25,256 bases of DNA from the IMG/VR virus record IMGVR_UViG_3300041809_003498, positions 1-25,256 of that record. One strand, 5' to 3'. A program made the translations under genes and the position numbers. Origin of the DNA: a virus. How positions within the stretch are numbered: position 1 is the stretch's first letter; each line of letters begins with the position of its first letter. The notes beneath the pieces are model-generated. The model was not told where the DNA came from and searched no databases. It saw only the letters and a program-made list of their open reading frames with translations. Of this stretch, positions 13,475-20,842 are shown in pieces.

Positions 13475-15810
13475 GCTTCGCGCATAACTCGGTGACGGCC
13501 AACGACGAGCCTCAGTGGGCGGATGTCGATAAGACCAAGCTGCCGCGTGAGGCGTTCGCCGACACGGGCGACGAGGGCAAGTCCCCGACCTGGAAATTCC
13601 CGCACCACTGGATCAAGGACGGCAAGGACCCGGACGATACGGGCCGGTTCACCTACGGCCGGATGTACTTGCACAAGGGCGGCCTGGACGCGGCATTGTC
13701 GGCGGCCAAAGACGCCGGCGCGGAGGTCGTCAATCATCTGGAGGCGCACCGCAAGGCGCTGGCGACGCCGGGCGAGGCCAATTCCGCGGCCAGCAACGAT
13801 CTTGAAGCCTCCGCGCCGACGGACGGCGAGCTTTCGTTCGTAGCACCGCTCAACCTCACCGCATCCGCCGATGACAGCGGCGGGAAGAAGTTGCCGCGGT
13901 TCGACATCAACGCATACAACGGCGGGCCGATGTGCCTTGCCAACTGGGGCCTGCCCGTGGTGGTCGATTTGCAGGGCGTCCAGCACCACTCCCAGAACAT
14001 GCCCGTGCTGAAGGACCACCAATATGCCGACGTGGTGGGCCATACCGATTCGGTCAAGGTGGGCAAAGCCATCGACATCGCCGGCGTCGTTTCCGGCACA
14101 GGCGCCGCGGCCAGGGAGGTCGTCGCGAACAGCAGGAACGGCTTCCCGTGGCAGGCGTCCATCGGCGGGCGGGTGCTGGAGCGCCAGTACGTGCCCGAGG
14201 GCTCCAAGGTCAACGTCAACGGCGCTGACCATCCGGGGCCGATCATCGTCGCAAGGAAATTCGCCCTGGGCGAGGTCTCAGTGACCGCGCTGGGCGCAGA
14301 CACTTCGTCGTCAACAACCATCGCGGCCAGCGCAAAGAACGCTGCGCCAGCCAAGGAGAAAATCATGCCAGACACCGCCACTGAAACCACTACCACCGCC
14401 CCGGCCAAGATTGAGGCGTCCGCGGCCACAGCCCCGGACCCCAATCAGGTCATGGCCACGGCTGCCGCCCAGTACAGGCGCCTCGCCGAAATCGACAAGC
14501 TCTGCGGCAAGCACCCCGGAATCGCCGCCAGCGCCATCGAGAAGGGATGGGACGCCGAGCGGATCGGCACGGAGATTCAGCTTGCCGACCTCCGGGCCAG
14601 CCGCCCCAGCGCCCCGGCCGTGATCGTCCACGAGGGCGTCTCCGACGCCAGGACTATCGAGGCTTGCGGCCTTGTGGCCTCCGGCGTGCGCGACGACGCT
14701 ACGATGGTCAAGGCATACGGCGAGAAGGCGATGGACATTGCCCATAAGCACCGCGCGATGGGCATCCGTGAGTTCTTCGCCCTGTGCGCCAGCGCCGAGG
14801 GTAGGCCCTTGCCGCCCTGGTCCACCGGCCCCAACGACTACATCCGCGCGGCGTTCAGCACCGTGTCGCTGCCGGGCATCCTGTCCAACATCGCCAACAA
14901 GGTCATGCTGGACCGGTACAACGGCGTGGACCAGGCCTGGCAGAAGATCTGCAAGAAGGGCGTGCTGAACGACTTCAAGCCTCACTTCCGGTACAGGATG
15001 ACGGAGGACTTCAAGTTCAAGCCGGTCGGCCCGGACGGGCAACTTCAGAACGTCCAGTTGGGCGAGCAGGCGTACCAGATTCAGGCCGGGACCGAGGGCG
15101 CGATCCTGACGCTCTCGCGGACGATGATCGTCAATGACGACATGTCGGCCTTCGCCGATGTCCCGGCGCGTTTCGGCATCGGTGCCGGTGAGGGCGTTGC
15201 TGAGACGGTCTACACGCCGCTGCTCAACAACCCGGCAACCGTCCAGGACGCGCAGGCCAATCCGCCGCAGACGCCCGTGGCGTTCTTCTCCACCACCAAC
15301 AAGAACTACCTGTCCGGCTCGGGCACTCAGTTCGGCTTCGCGGGCGTGTCCGGCCTGTACAACCAGTTCCTGCTCCAGACCAAGCCCAACGGCAGGCCGC
15401 TCAACGTCGAGCCGAAGATTCTGTTTGTCCCGACGCAACTGAAGCTGGCCGCGATCCAGCTTATGAAGCAGACCCCGCTGATCGCCTCCATTGCGACCAC
15501 CGGCAGCAAGAGCACGGTCACGCCGTCGTACAACGTGCTGGGCGACCTGTTCGAGGTCGTTTCCAGCCAGTACCTAAGCAACACCACGTTCAACGCCAAC
15601 GCCCTGGCGACGGCCTACTACCTGTTCGCCGACCCGATGCTGCTTCCGGCCATCGAGGTCGGATTCCTCAACGGGATCGAGCAGCCGACCATCGAACGCG
15701 GCGAGCCGAACTTTGAAATCCTGGGCATCCGGTTCCGCGCGTTCCTTGACTGGGGCGTGGGACTGCAAGACTTCCGCGGCGCGGCCTATTCCAAGGGCGA
15801 CGCGGCCTAA
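13471..15810 (+). CDS. Prohead protease fused to a Mu gpT-like major capsid protein
   Basis: 779 aa. Residues 10-100 form an N-terminal domain (PREAFAD, FPHHWIKDGK, MYLHKGGLDAAL) of unknown role, common in similar phage proteases. Residues ~143-275 resemble a prohead protease with candidate His183 (VLKDHQYADVVGHTD) and Ser230 (GFPWQASIGGR). A linker rich in Ala, Thr and Glu follows. From ~300 onward there is a helical scaffold-like segment (to ~420) and an HK97-fold capsid domain of the Mu gpT type (LPGILSNIANKVMLDRYNGV, FKPHFRYRMTEDFKF, LSRTMIVNDDMSAFADVPAR). The expected role is self-cleavage during maturation to release the shell protein. An internal ribosome site allows separate capsid synthesis; see the nested entry at 14365. 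Confidence 0.88.
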   Translation: MSFAHNSVTANDEPQWADVDKTKLPREAFADTGDEGKSPTWKFPHHWIKDGKDPDDTGRFTYGRMYLHKGGLDAALSAAKDAGAEVVNHLEAHRKALATPGEANSAASNDLEASAPTDGELSFVAPLNLTASADDSGGKKLPRFDINAYNGGPMCLANWGLPVVVDLQGVQHHSQNMPVLKDHQYADVVGHTDSVKVGKAIDIAGVVSGTGAAAREVVANSRNGFPWQASIGGRVLERQYVPEGSKVNVNGADHPGPIIVARKFALGEVSVTALGADTSSSTTIAASAKNAAPAKEKIMPDTATETTTTAPAKIEASAATAPDPNQVMATAAAQYRRLAEIDKLCGKHPGIAASAIEKGWDAERIGTEIQLADLRASRPSAPAVIVHEGVSDARTIEACGLVASGVRDDATMVKAYGEKAMDIAHKHRAMGIREFFALCASAEGRPLPPWSTGPNDYIRAAFSTVSLPGILSNIANKVMLDRYNGVDQAWQKICKKGVLNDFKPHFRYRMTEDFKFKPVGPDGQLQNVQLGEQAYQIQAGTEGAILTLSRTMIVNDDMSAFADVPARFGIGAGEGVAETVYTPLLNNPATVQDAQANPPQTPVAFFSTTNKNYLSGSGTQFGFAGVSGLYNQFLLQTKPNGRPLNVEPKILFVPTQLKLAAIQLMKQTPLIASIATTGSKSTVTPSYNVLGDLFEVVSSQYLSNTTFNANALATAYYLFADPMLLPAIEVGFLNGIEQPTIERGEPNFEILGIRFRAFLDWGVGLQDFRGAAYSKGDAA
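14365..15810 (+). CDS. Nested in-frame product: scaffold-capsid part of the fusion
   Basis: AAGGAG at 14353-14358 lies 6 nt before ATG 14365 (codon 299 of the fusion), in the linker just after the protease domain. This would yield a 481-aa protein starting MPDTATETTTTAPAK, holding the scaffold-like helices and the whole capsid domain without the protease. A shell needs hundreds of capsid copies but few proteases, so an internal start makes sense. Lambda uses the same logic for Nu3 inside C. The SD is stronger than most in this window, and placing it exactly at a domain boundary argues against chance. Confidence 0.6.
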   Translation: MPDTATETTTTAPAKIEASAATAPDPNQVMATAAAQYRRLAEIDKLCGKHPGIAASAIEKGWDAERIGTEIQLADLRASRPSAPAVIVHEGVSDARTIEACGLVASGVRDDATMVKAYGEKAMDIAHKHRAMGIREFFALCASAEGRPLPPWSTGPNDYIRAAFSTVSLPGILSNIANKVMLDRYNGVDQAWQKICKKGVLNDFKPHFRYRMTEDFKFKPVGPDGQLQNVQLGEQAYQIQAGTEGAILTLSRTMIVNDDMSAFADVPARFGIGAGEGVAETVYTPLLNNPATVQDAQANPPQTPVAFFSTTNKNYLSGSGTQFGFAGVSGLYNQFLLQTKPNGRPLNVEPKILFVPTQLKLAAIQLMKQTPLIASIATTGSKSTVTPSYNVLGDLFEVVSSQYLSNTTFNANALATAYYLFADPMLLPAIEVGFLNGIEQPTIERGEPNFEILGIRFRAFLDWGVGLQDFRGAAYSKGDAA

Positions 15811-15837
15811 CGCAAACCAACAGACAGGAGCAAGACA

Positions 15838-16227
15838 ATGAGTTATCCGAATATGGCAGGGTTCCAAGCGCCGTTCGTCATTGACGAAGGGATCATCCCC
15901 TACACGCCGTCCGCGTTCACCGCGGCCGGCACGGTGGTCGTCATCGGCACGCACATCGGCATCACCAAGTTGGACATCCCAGCGAACACGCTGGGCGAGG
16001 TCCACGTCAAGGGCGTGTACGCCATGCCCAAGGCGACCGGGGCCGGTTCTGGCGCTGCGTTGGCGTTTGGCACGGACGTGTATTGGGACGCGACCGACGG
16101 CATCGTGACCGCTACGGCCAACAATGGCGCCACGCCTCCGGTGCCCTACACCTACCTTGGCTGGATCGCCCAGCAGGCAGCCCCGGCCGACGCCGACACC
16201 AACGTGCTGGTGAAGCTGCACCAGTGA
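15838..16227 (+). CDS. Capsid decoration protein, DUF2190-like
   Basis: 129 aa; AGGAG at 15826-15830 lies 7 nt before the ATG. The chain is small and beta-rich without cysteine: GIIPYTPSAFTAAGTVVVIG, LGEVHVKGVYAMPKATG, ALAFGTDVYWDATDGIVTAT, LGWIAQQAAPADADTNVLVK. This pattern, an early turn, 'G(V)YxxPK', 'G..VYWD', 'G.a...a..ad..v.VKL', is that of DUF2190 decoration proteins, which trimerise on the capsid surface and stabilise it against DNA pressure. Its position right after the capsid gene matches lambda D. Confidence 0.75.
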   Translation: MSYPNMAGFQAPFVIDEGIIPYTPSAFTAAGTVVVIGTHIGITKLDIPANTLGEVHVKGVYAMPKATGAGSGAALAFGTDVYWDATDGIVTATANNGATPPVPYTYLGWIAQQAAPADADTNVLVKLHQ

Positions 16228-16239
16228 CAGGAGTTTTCC

Positions 16240-16623
16240 GTGGTCGATCTGCTCGGACAAGCCTGTGATTGGCTCACCCGCCAGCGGGAAGCCAACATGA
16301 CGACCGTGGTGGATTACAGCCGCCCCGGCGCTACCGCCCTGACGGTGCGGCTTGCCGCCACGCCGGGATCGACCCCGTTCCAGATCGAGAACGGCTACGG
16401 CGTGATGGAGCAGTTCATCAGCCGGGACTACCTGATTACGGCCAGCGATCTTGTTCTGGGCGGCTTTGTGGTCCAGCCCCAGCCGGGCGACCGCATAACC
16501 GAAACCACGGCCGCAGGAACGTTCGTTTACGAGTTGATGTCGCCGGGCAAGGAGCCTTGCTGGCGATGGAGCGACCCTTACCGCAACAGCATCCGGGTCC
16601 ATACGAAACAGGTGCAGACATGA
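16240..16623 (+). CDS. Head-tail joining protein (FII-like position)
   Basis: 127 aa from a GTG; AGGAG at 16229-16233 lies 6 nt upstream. It begins with an amphipathic helix (LGQACDWLTRQREAN), then strands: VDYSRPGATALTVRLAATPG, DLVLGGFVVQPQPGDRITET, GTFVYELMSPG, ending RVHTKQVQT. The fragment 'PQPGDRI..T...G..Y.v' is common in phage head-closure/stopper proteins, whose barrel measures the joint between connector and tail. Assignment rests on position and this short pattern. It overlaps the next gene by ATGA. Confidence 0.55.
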   Translation: MVDLLGQACDWLTRQREANMTTVVDYSRPGATALTVRLAATPGSTPFQIENGYGVMEQFISRDYLITASDLVLGGFVVQPQPGDRITETTAAGTFVYELMSPGKEPCWRWSDPYRNSIRVHTKQVQT

Positions 16624-17102
16624 CGGCAGCGTACAAAAAAGGCACGGTCCAGTCGGCGGATTTTCTGTTCGACGCGCAGACGGGGGCGCTGCTGGTCGAA
16701 ATCGCCGGCATTCCCCGCCAGTCCGTCACCGCGGCCGGGGTCGCGGTCACTGGCGGCTACGTCACGCTGGTCGAGATGGACGGCCTCTACGCCGGTTCCT
16801 TGCTCAATATCGAGGTCAGCAACGTCGGAATCTCCCCGAACAACGCGGCGATGAATCACTTTAAGGTCCAGTTGCGGGACCATGTTTCGGGCGATTGGTA
16901 CGACTACCTCAGCGACAGTGACTTTCAATCGCTGGTGAACCCGAACGTCCTGTTTTGCACAACGGTTATCCCGCAGACCCTGGCCGCCGGGGCACAGGCG
17001 CACATGCACATTCGCATCAACGCCGCCGCCTCCGTGCGGGTGCAAGCGTCCGTGGCGTCGGGGACCGGCACGATCACCGCCTACGCGACGGTGGCAGGAT
17101 AA
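16620..17102 (+). CDS. Hypothetical virion protein, beta-rich
   Basis: 160 aa from ATG 16620 (ATGA overlap with the gene before). The whole chain is short strands: SADFLFDAQTGALLVEIAGI, TAAGVAVTGGYVTLVEMDGL, AHMHIRINAAASVRVQASVA, GTITAYATVAG. I see no catalytic motif and no transmembrane segment. The alternation of polar and hydrophobic residues suggests a jelly-roll or fibre-like domain exposed on the virion. It may pair with the lectin-like protein encoded right after it. Function not recognised. Confidence 0.6.
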   Translation: MTAAYKKGTVQSADFLFDAQTGALLVEIAGIPRQSVTAAGVAVTGGYVTLVEMDGLYAGSLLNIEVSNVGISPNNAAMNHFKVQLRDHVSGDWYDYLSDSDFQSLVNPNVLFCTTVIPQTLAAGAQAHMHIRINAAASVRVQASVASGTGTITAYATVAG

Positions 17103-17104
17103 CA

Positions 17105-18229
17105 ATGACCGTACACCCGGTAGGTGGTGGTGGAGCACCAGTAATGAATAATGGCACAGGATACATCCCGCAGATGTGCATCCCGGCCAAGACGGGCCAG
17201 AACGTCCCTGTGTCAGCGGGCGACGACGGTTCGATTATGGCCGGGTTCTATCGCGGCCCCACGCGGTTCATCGTCAGCGGCAACCTGGTGACGGATCTGT
17301 ACACGATGCTGCAATGGGTCAAGGACCCCACCAAGCTGATTCCCTTCGGCGATCCGGCCAATATCCCCACCTTCGCCAGCAGGGGCGAATACAACTCGAC
17401 GACCGTTTACTCGGCAGGCGATTACGTGACGTGCTTCCCCGGCGGTTACAACCAGTATTGTTTCGCGCAGAACACGCCCGCCTATTGCACGGACAGCAAT
17501 CCACAGGGGTTCACCTGGCAATTCGGCGTCGTTCCGATCGCGCAGACAGATGGCGGCAAACTCTACTGGAAGTGGACCAACACCGGCACTACCGGCAACA
17601 TCGAACTGTTCAAAGACGCCGCGATGACATCGCCCAATCGCGTCGCCTATTACAACGGCATGAACGGCAGCATGGCGCAATTGCTCCAGGGCGGCCTCCT
17701 GACGGTCTACATGACGACCAGTTCCGTTCCCGCCAGCACCAGCGGGACGCTGACGATCTCCAATGTGAACAACACCCCGATGGGCGGCACGTGCGGCGGG
17801 CTGGTGGGCAACACCGTGCAACTGAGCCAAACCCCGTTCTGGCTGACGCCGGGAAGTTGGACGAACGGCATGGGCGTGGGGTTCAGCTATGCCCTGGCCG
17901 CGTGTGTTGGCCTGACTTACGGCGGGATTGGCCCCTGGTCCTCCACAAATCCGCTCGGTTGGCGCGTGCCGAATATCAGCGAACTTCTGACCCTCTTCGA
18001 CTACTCGGCCAGCAGCGCCCCGTATCACGTGAATCCGGGCGGTTCGACGTTTTCCGTTCCCACCGGCGGGAGTTTCATCAGCGGCACCGTGCCCCGGTTT
18101 GCCACGACAAAGATGTTTGCGCTCCAGATCAGCGGAACGAGCGCCAATCTCCCCGCCATGATGTCGGTGCAGGGCGGCACGAACACCACCTACCTTCGCC
18201 CCGTGCGAAGCCTCATTTACAACGGGTGA
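17105..18229 (+). CDS. Lectin-like (DUF1566-like) virion protein, candidate capsid fibre or receptor-binding protein
   Basis: 374 aa from ATG 17105; AGGAT at 17096-17100 is a weak SD. The N-terminal ~60 residues are glycine-rich, then a beta region with Tyr/Asn/Thr-rich strands. The C-terminal ~95 residues carry the DUF1566/Lcl signature: LGWRVPNISELLTLFDYS at ~284-301 and YLRPVRS at 363-369 near the end. DUF1566 folds like a C-type lectin and appears in surface-binding and some hypervariable proteins. Its place between head-tail joining and tail-terminator genes, not at the tail tip, is unusual and suggests a capsid or neck fibre that binds cell surfaces. No reverse transcriptase or template repeat is in the window. 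Confidence 0.6.
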   Translation: MTVHPVGGGGAPVMNNGTGYIPQMCIPAKTGQNVPVSAGDDGSIMAGFYRGPTRFIVSGNLVTDLYTMLQWVKDPTKLIPFGDPANIPTFASRGEYNSTTVYSAGDYVTCFPGGYNQYCFAQNTPAYCTDSNPQGFTWQFGVVPIAQTDGGKLYWKWTNTGTTGNIELFKDAAMTSPNRVAYYNGMNGSMAQLLQGGLLTVYMTTSSVPASTSGTLTISNVNNTPMGGTCGGLVGNTVQLSQTPFWLTPGSWTNGMGVGFSYALAACVGLTYGGIGPWSSTNPLGWRVPNISELLTLFDYSASSAPYHVNPGGSTFSVPTGGSFISGTVPRFATTKMFALQISGTSANLPAMMSVQGGTNTTYLRPVRSLIYNG

Positions 18230-18232
18230 ACC

Positions 18233-18448
18233 ATGCAGATCGGAGACATTACAGTCCAGCACAACACGGCGGGCGACCTGACGTTCCTGAATCAGGACGG
18301 CGTTGTCGTCCAGGTGCTCACCGTGGCGGATCGCGCCTCCAACCTGGCCGACTATGACGCCTCGATTACGCAGTTGCAGTCCGACAAGCAGACGTTCGTG
18401 GACATGATCGCGGCGGTTCTCGCAGAGCCGCCTGTGGCTGGAGCGTGA
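18233..18448 (+). CDS. Hypothetical 71-aa protein
   Basis: ATG at 18233, 3 nt after the previous stop; the SD is weak. The N-terminal half is two or three strands (IGDITVQHNTAGDLTFLNQD, VVVQVLTVADR). The C-terminal half is a helix (DASITQLQSDKQTFVDMIAA). The design, a beta hairpin plus a helix, fits a small virion accessory or a chaperone for the preceding lectin-like protein. No family recognised. Confidence 0.55.
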   Translation: MQIGDITVQHNTAGDLTFLNQDGVVVQVLTVADRASNLADYDASITQLQSDKQTFVDMIAAVLAEPPVAGA

Positions 18449-18458
18449 GAAAGTCGCC

Positions 18459-18956
18459 ATGCACCTTGCCACACTAACCAGCCTGGCCGATTCGATAGCC
18501 GAAAGCCTTAACTCGGCACAGGCGGCGCCTGCGCCCTTGCCTGTCGGCTGGGCGTCGCCGTTCATCGTGCCCTTCACCGCCGCGCGGACTGCCCTGCCCA
18601 TCATCGACCTGTCGAAGATCGGCGAAACGCTCACCGTGGGCGTGATCCCCATCGGATACGAGCAGGAGCGGACTGGCGGCGGTCGGACGCCCCAATACGA
18701 CGGCCATTACGACATCGACATCCTGGTCCAGCAGCGCGTCGGCGTCGGCGACGCGGCGGAAGCCCTGGTCGCGTCCCTGCTACTGCTTCAGGAGCAACTG
18801 GCGGAATACTTCAAGCCCCTGGCGGTGGTCCTGCCGGACGGCCGCGGGTGCATTCTTGGCCCGATTGACGCCTCCCCAGCCTACTCGCAGCGGGCCTTGT
18901 TGGAAAAGAACACCTTCGTCGGCGTCCAGACCTGGAAATTCACGGTGCCCTCATGA
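18459..18956 (+). CDS. Tail terminator-like protein (gpU position)
   Basis: 165 aa from ATG 18459. It begins with a helix (TLTSLADSIAESLNSA), then IPIGYEQERTGGGRTPQYDG, YDIDILVQQRVGVGD, a long helix AAEALVASLLLLQEQLAEYF, and ends NTFVGVQTWKFTVPS. Strand-helix-strand with a final 'f.gvqt.kftv' edge is the usual layout of tail-terminator/tail-completion proteins, which cap the tail tube and join it to the head. The position before the gp10-like and tube genes agrees. It overlaps the next gene by ATGA. Confidence 0.6.
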   Translation: MHLATLTSLADSIAESLNSAQAAPAPLPVGWASPFIVPFTAARTALPIIDLSKIGETLTVGVIPIGYEQERTGGGRTPQYDGHYDIDILVQQRVGVGDAAEALVASLLLLQEQLAEYFKPLAVVLPDGRGCILGPIDASPAYSQRALLEKNTFVGVQTWKFTVPS

Positions 18957-19423
18957 TCCTACAGATTATCGACGGCGAGATGCTGGCCGAAAGGCTCCAG
19001 AACCTCTCCAAGGGCGTGGCCGGGAAGGTCGTCCGCGGCGTCCTGGCCGAGGGTGTCGGCCCGATGGTCCCGGCGATGCGCTCCAGAATCAACAGTAAAA
19101 CCGGCCTGCTGGCCGGCGGCCTGCGCCTGACAATGGGCAAGGGCGACAGGTCCGGGCGGTACTCCGTCTATGTGGATTCCGCGGCCACGGCCCGGAAGTT
19201 CGAGGCGACGAAGCACCGGCCCGTCGCCGCCGGCAAACCGAGCCGCCAGTACCGCGTGTACTACGGGATTATGGTTGAGTTCGGGCACCGGGTCGCGGGC
19301 GGCCGCGCGGAAGAGAAAGTTCCCGCCCACTCGTTCCTTCGCGCCGTGTTCGACGCGCAGGTGGAAGGCGCGGCAGAGAAGATCGAAAACAGCTTTTGGG
19401 ATGCCGTCGAAACCAACCTTTAG
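18953..19423 (+). CDS. HK97 gp10-like / lambda Z-like tail protein
   Basis: 156 aa. It opens with a helical segment (GEMLAERLQNLSKGVAGKVV), then MRSRINSKTGLLAGGLRLTM, YSVYVDSAATARKF, YYGIMVEFGHRVAGG and VPAHSFLRAVFDAQVEGAAEK. The chain 'aG.lr.si......s.....y..fvEfGt....pa.PFlrpA' is the HK97-gp10 pattern; here it reads as SKTGLLAGGL, MVEFGH and PAHSFLRAVFD. These proteins sit at the head-tail interface and are needed for tail completion. Confidence 0.75.
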   Translation: MILQIIDGEMLAERLQNLSKGVAGKVVRGVLAEGVGPMVPAMRSRINSKTGLLAGGLRLTMGKGDRSGRYSVYVDSAATARKFEATKHRPVAAGKPSRQYRVYYGIMVEFGHRVAGGRAEEKVPAHSFLRAVFDAQVEGAAEKIENSFWDAVETNL

Positions 19424-19434
19424 GAGAGCAAAGC

Positions 19435-20145
19435 ATGTTGACATCTGGAATCATTTACGGCGTGAGCCGCATCGGAACGACGGCCAACCTCGGCGCAACC
19501 GCGGCAACCGGCGGCACCGGCCCCTACACCTACCAGTGGCATCGGTCCACGGTGAGCGGCTTCACGCCCGGCAGCGGCGACGCGCTGGCCGGGGCTACGT
19601 CGCTGACCCTGGCCGACGCCGGGCCTTTGACGCCTGGAACGACCTATTACTATGTCCTTGTGTCCACGGACACGGGCACGAGCAACACGGTGAACTCGGC
19701 GCAGTTCAACCTCGTTCCCGTCACTAACTACCGGGGCGTGGCCGGGTACGGTTACTCGCTCAATTTCACGCCCGCCGGCGGCGCTACCACGATCATCGAC
19801 GCCATCACCGAAATCACCCCGCCGCCCGCGGCGGTCAGCGAACTGAAGGCCAAGATCGGCTCAGGCGCCAAGGCGGGCGTGGAAATCGTCGCGCCCGGCA
19901 GCAAGCTCGCCCAGCAGATCAAGGGCAAGGCCCGCTACCTCAAGGCGGATTACCTGTACCTTCAGGGACAGTTGGGCGTGGCGGGCACGATCGTGCTGAC
20001 GCTGGCCCAGGACGCGGCTGCCGCGGTTGGCCTGTTTTCGGGCAACGGCTTCCTGTCGAACCTGTCGGAACAGGCGATCAACGATTCGGGCATCATGGAG
20101 TACGAGTTCACCTTCAGCGTGGACGGCGACACGGCCATCGCCTAG
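19435..20145 (+). CDS. Major tail (tube) protein with an N-terminal Ig/FN3-like domain
   Basis: 236 aa from ATG 19435, with AGGAGAG at 19423-19429 just upstream. Residues ~10-93 form an Ig/FN3-like domain: GPYTYQWHRSTVSGFTPG, LTLADAGPLTPGTTYYYVLV, TVNSAQFNLVPV. From ~100 on there is a tube-like part: YSLNFTPAGGATTIIDAITE, VEIVAPGSKLAQQIKGKARY, LYLQGQLG, IMEYEFTFSVDG. The tube polymerises around the tape measure and carries DNA; Ig domains decorate the outside of tails and bind weakly to cell surfaces. In lambda V the Ig-like domain is C-terminal, so the N-terminal placement here is unusual. Confidence 0.65.
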   Translation: MLTSGIIYGVSRIGTTANLGATAATGGTGPYTYQWHRSTVSGFTPGSGDALAGATSLTLADAGPLTPGTTYYYVLVSTDTGTSNTVNSAQFNLVPVTNYRGVAGYGYSLNFTPAGGATTIIDAITEITPPPAAVSELKAKIGSGAKAGVEIVAPGSKLAQQIKGKARYLKADYLYLQGQLGVAGTIVLTLAQDAAAAVGLFSGNGFLSNLSEQAINDSGIMEYEFTFSVDGDTAIA

Positions 20146-20171
20146 CGAAAAAGGCCGGGACGGGAACTGAC

Positions 20172-20432
20172 ATGACAAAGGAAATGATCGACGGCCTGAA
20201 AGCCTGCCAGAAGGCCCGCTGGCGGATCGTCTGCATCCTGGGCAGCGTGGCCCTGGCCGCGGCCGGCGGTATCGTCGGCGTGCTGCTGCTCATCCGCGGC
20301 GACGTGAGCTACACCAAGGGCCAGGTGGACCTACTCGTCAATCTTCGCCAGGCAACGGCGGGCAACACGGCAAGCCCCCTGGTCGCGAAAACAGACAAAC
20401 AGAAAGGCGACGGCAATGGAATCGATCCCTGA
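20172..20432 (+). CDS. Small single-pass membrane protein inside the tail operon
   Basis: 86 aa. A charged N terminus (KEMIDGLKACQKARWR) leads into one transmembrane helix at about 18-41 (RIVCILGSVALAAAGGIVGV onward). A short charged region (RGDVSYTKGQVDLLVNLRQA) and a polar tail follow. The SD before ATG 20172 is weak, and its end overlaps the chaperone gene by 17 nt. Holin, superinfection exclusion or a virion membrane-interacting protein are all possible. A holin would normally sit by lysis genes, none of which are visible. Confidence 0.5.
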   Translation: MTKEMIDGLKACQKARWRIVCILGSVALAAAGGIVGVLLLIRGDVSYTKGQVDLLVNLRQATAGNTASPLVAKTDKQKGDGNGIDP

Positions 20433-20808
20433 CACGGCGGCAACCCGCGAGGACATTCTGGCGGCGGCATTGAAGGCCAAGGCCAACCCCAACATGACGG
20501 TCGTGCCCGCGCCGGAACTCGGCCCCGGTCGGACGATCCTCGTCCGGCAACTGGACGGGCCGTCCGGCGAGGCGCTGGAGCGCTCCCATTTTGAGAAGGA
20601 CGAGAGCGGCGTCTTCCGCTACCAGACGGCCGGCCAGGTGGTCCGGTGGGTGCTGGCGTGCGCCTGCGATGCGCAAGGCAACCGGCTCTTTGCCCCGAGC
20701 GACCAGGCCACGGTGTCCGACCTTCCGTTCTCCCTGCTGGATCGGATCTTCACCGAGGCCAAGAAGCTCAACGAGCCGGACCTTGAGGTCGTCGCAAAAA
20801 ACTCCTGA
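20416..20808 (+). CDS. Tail assembly chaperone, upstream part (G-like)
   Basis: 130 aa from ATG 20416, with AAAGG at 20403-20407 upstream. The sequence begins helical (TREDILAAALKAKANPNM), then IILVRQLDGPSGEALERSHF-like strands and a helical core (QTAGQVVRWVLACACDAQGN, LPFSLLDRIFTEAKKLNEPD), typical of G-type chaperones that coat the tape measure before tube assembly. It lies directly before the tape measure operon segment. The last codons are GCA AAA AAC TCC TGA; the AAAAAAC heptamer allows a -1 shift into the T frame, so two products are expected. Confidence 0.75.
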   Translation: MESIPDTAATREDILAAALKAKANPNMTVVPAPELGPGRTILVRQLDGPSGEALERSHFEKDESGVFRYQTAGQVVRWVLACACDAQGNRLFAPSDQATVSDLPFSLLDRIFTEAKKLNEPDLEVVAKNS

Positions 20809-20842
20809 GCCGGCCGCGCCGCCTTGCGGCGATGCGGCTGGC
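20796..20842 (+). promoter_or_regulatory. Programmed -1 ribosomal frameshift signal
   Basis: The slippery heptamer A AAA AAC at 20796-20802 is in the correct register for codons GCA-AAA-AAC. A 6-nt spacer (20803-20808, containing the TGA) is followed by a GC-rich stem. GCCGGCCGC (20809-20817) pairs with GCGGCTGGC (20834-20842) as 8 Watson-Crick pairs and one G-U. Inside it lies a second 5-bp hairpin, GCCGC-CTT-GCGGC (20818-20830). All three elements of a classic signal are present, at the standard place between tail chaperone genes G and T. Confidence 0.88.

Noticed and set aside
17105-18229. A diversity-generating retroelement
   Set aside because: Only a lectin-like candidate target is present; no reverse transcriptase, template repeat or accessory gene is visible in the window.
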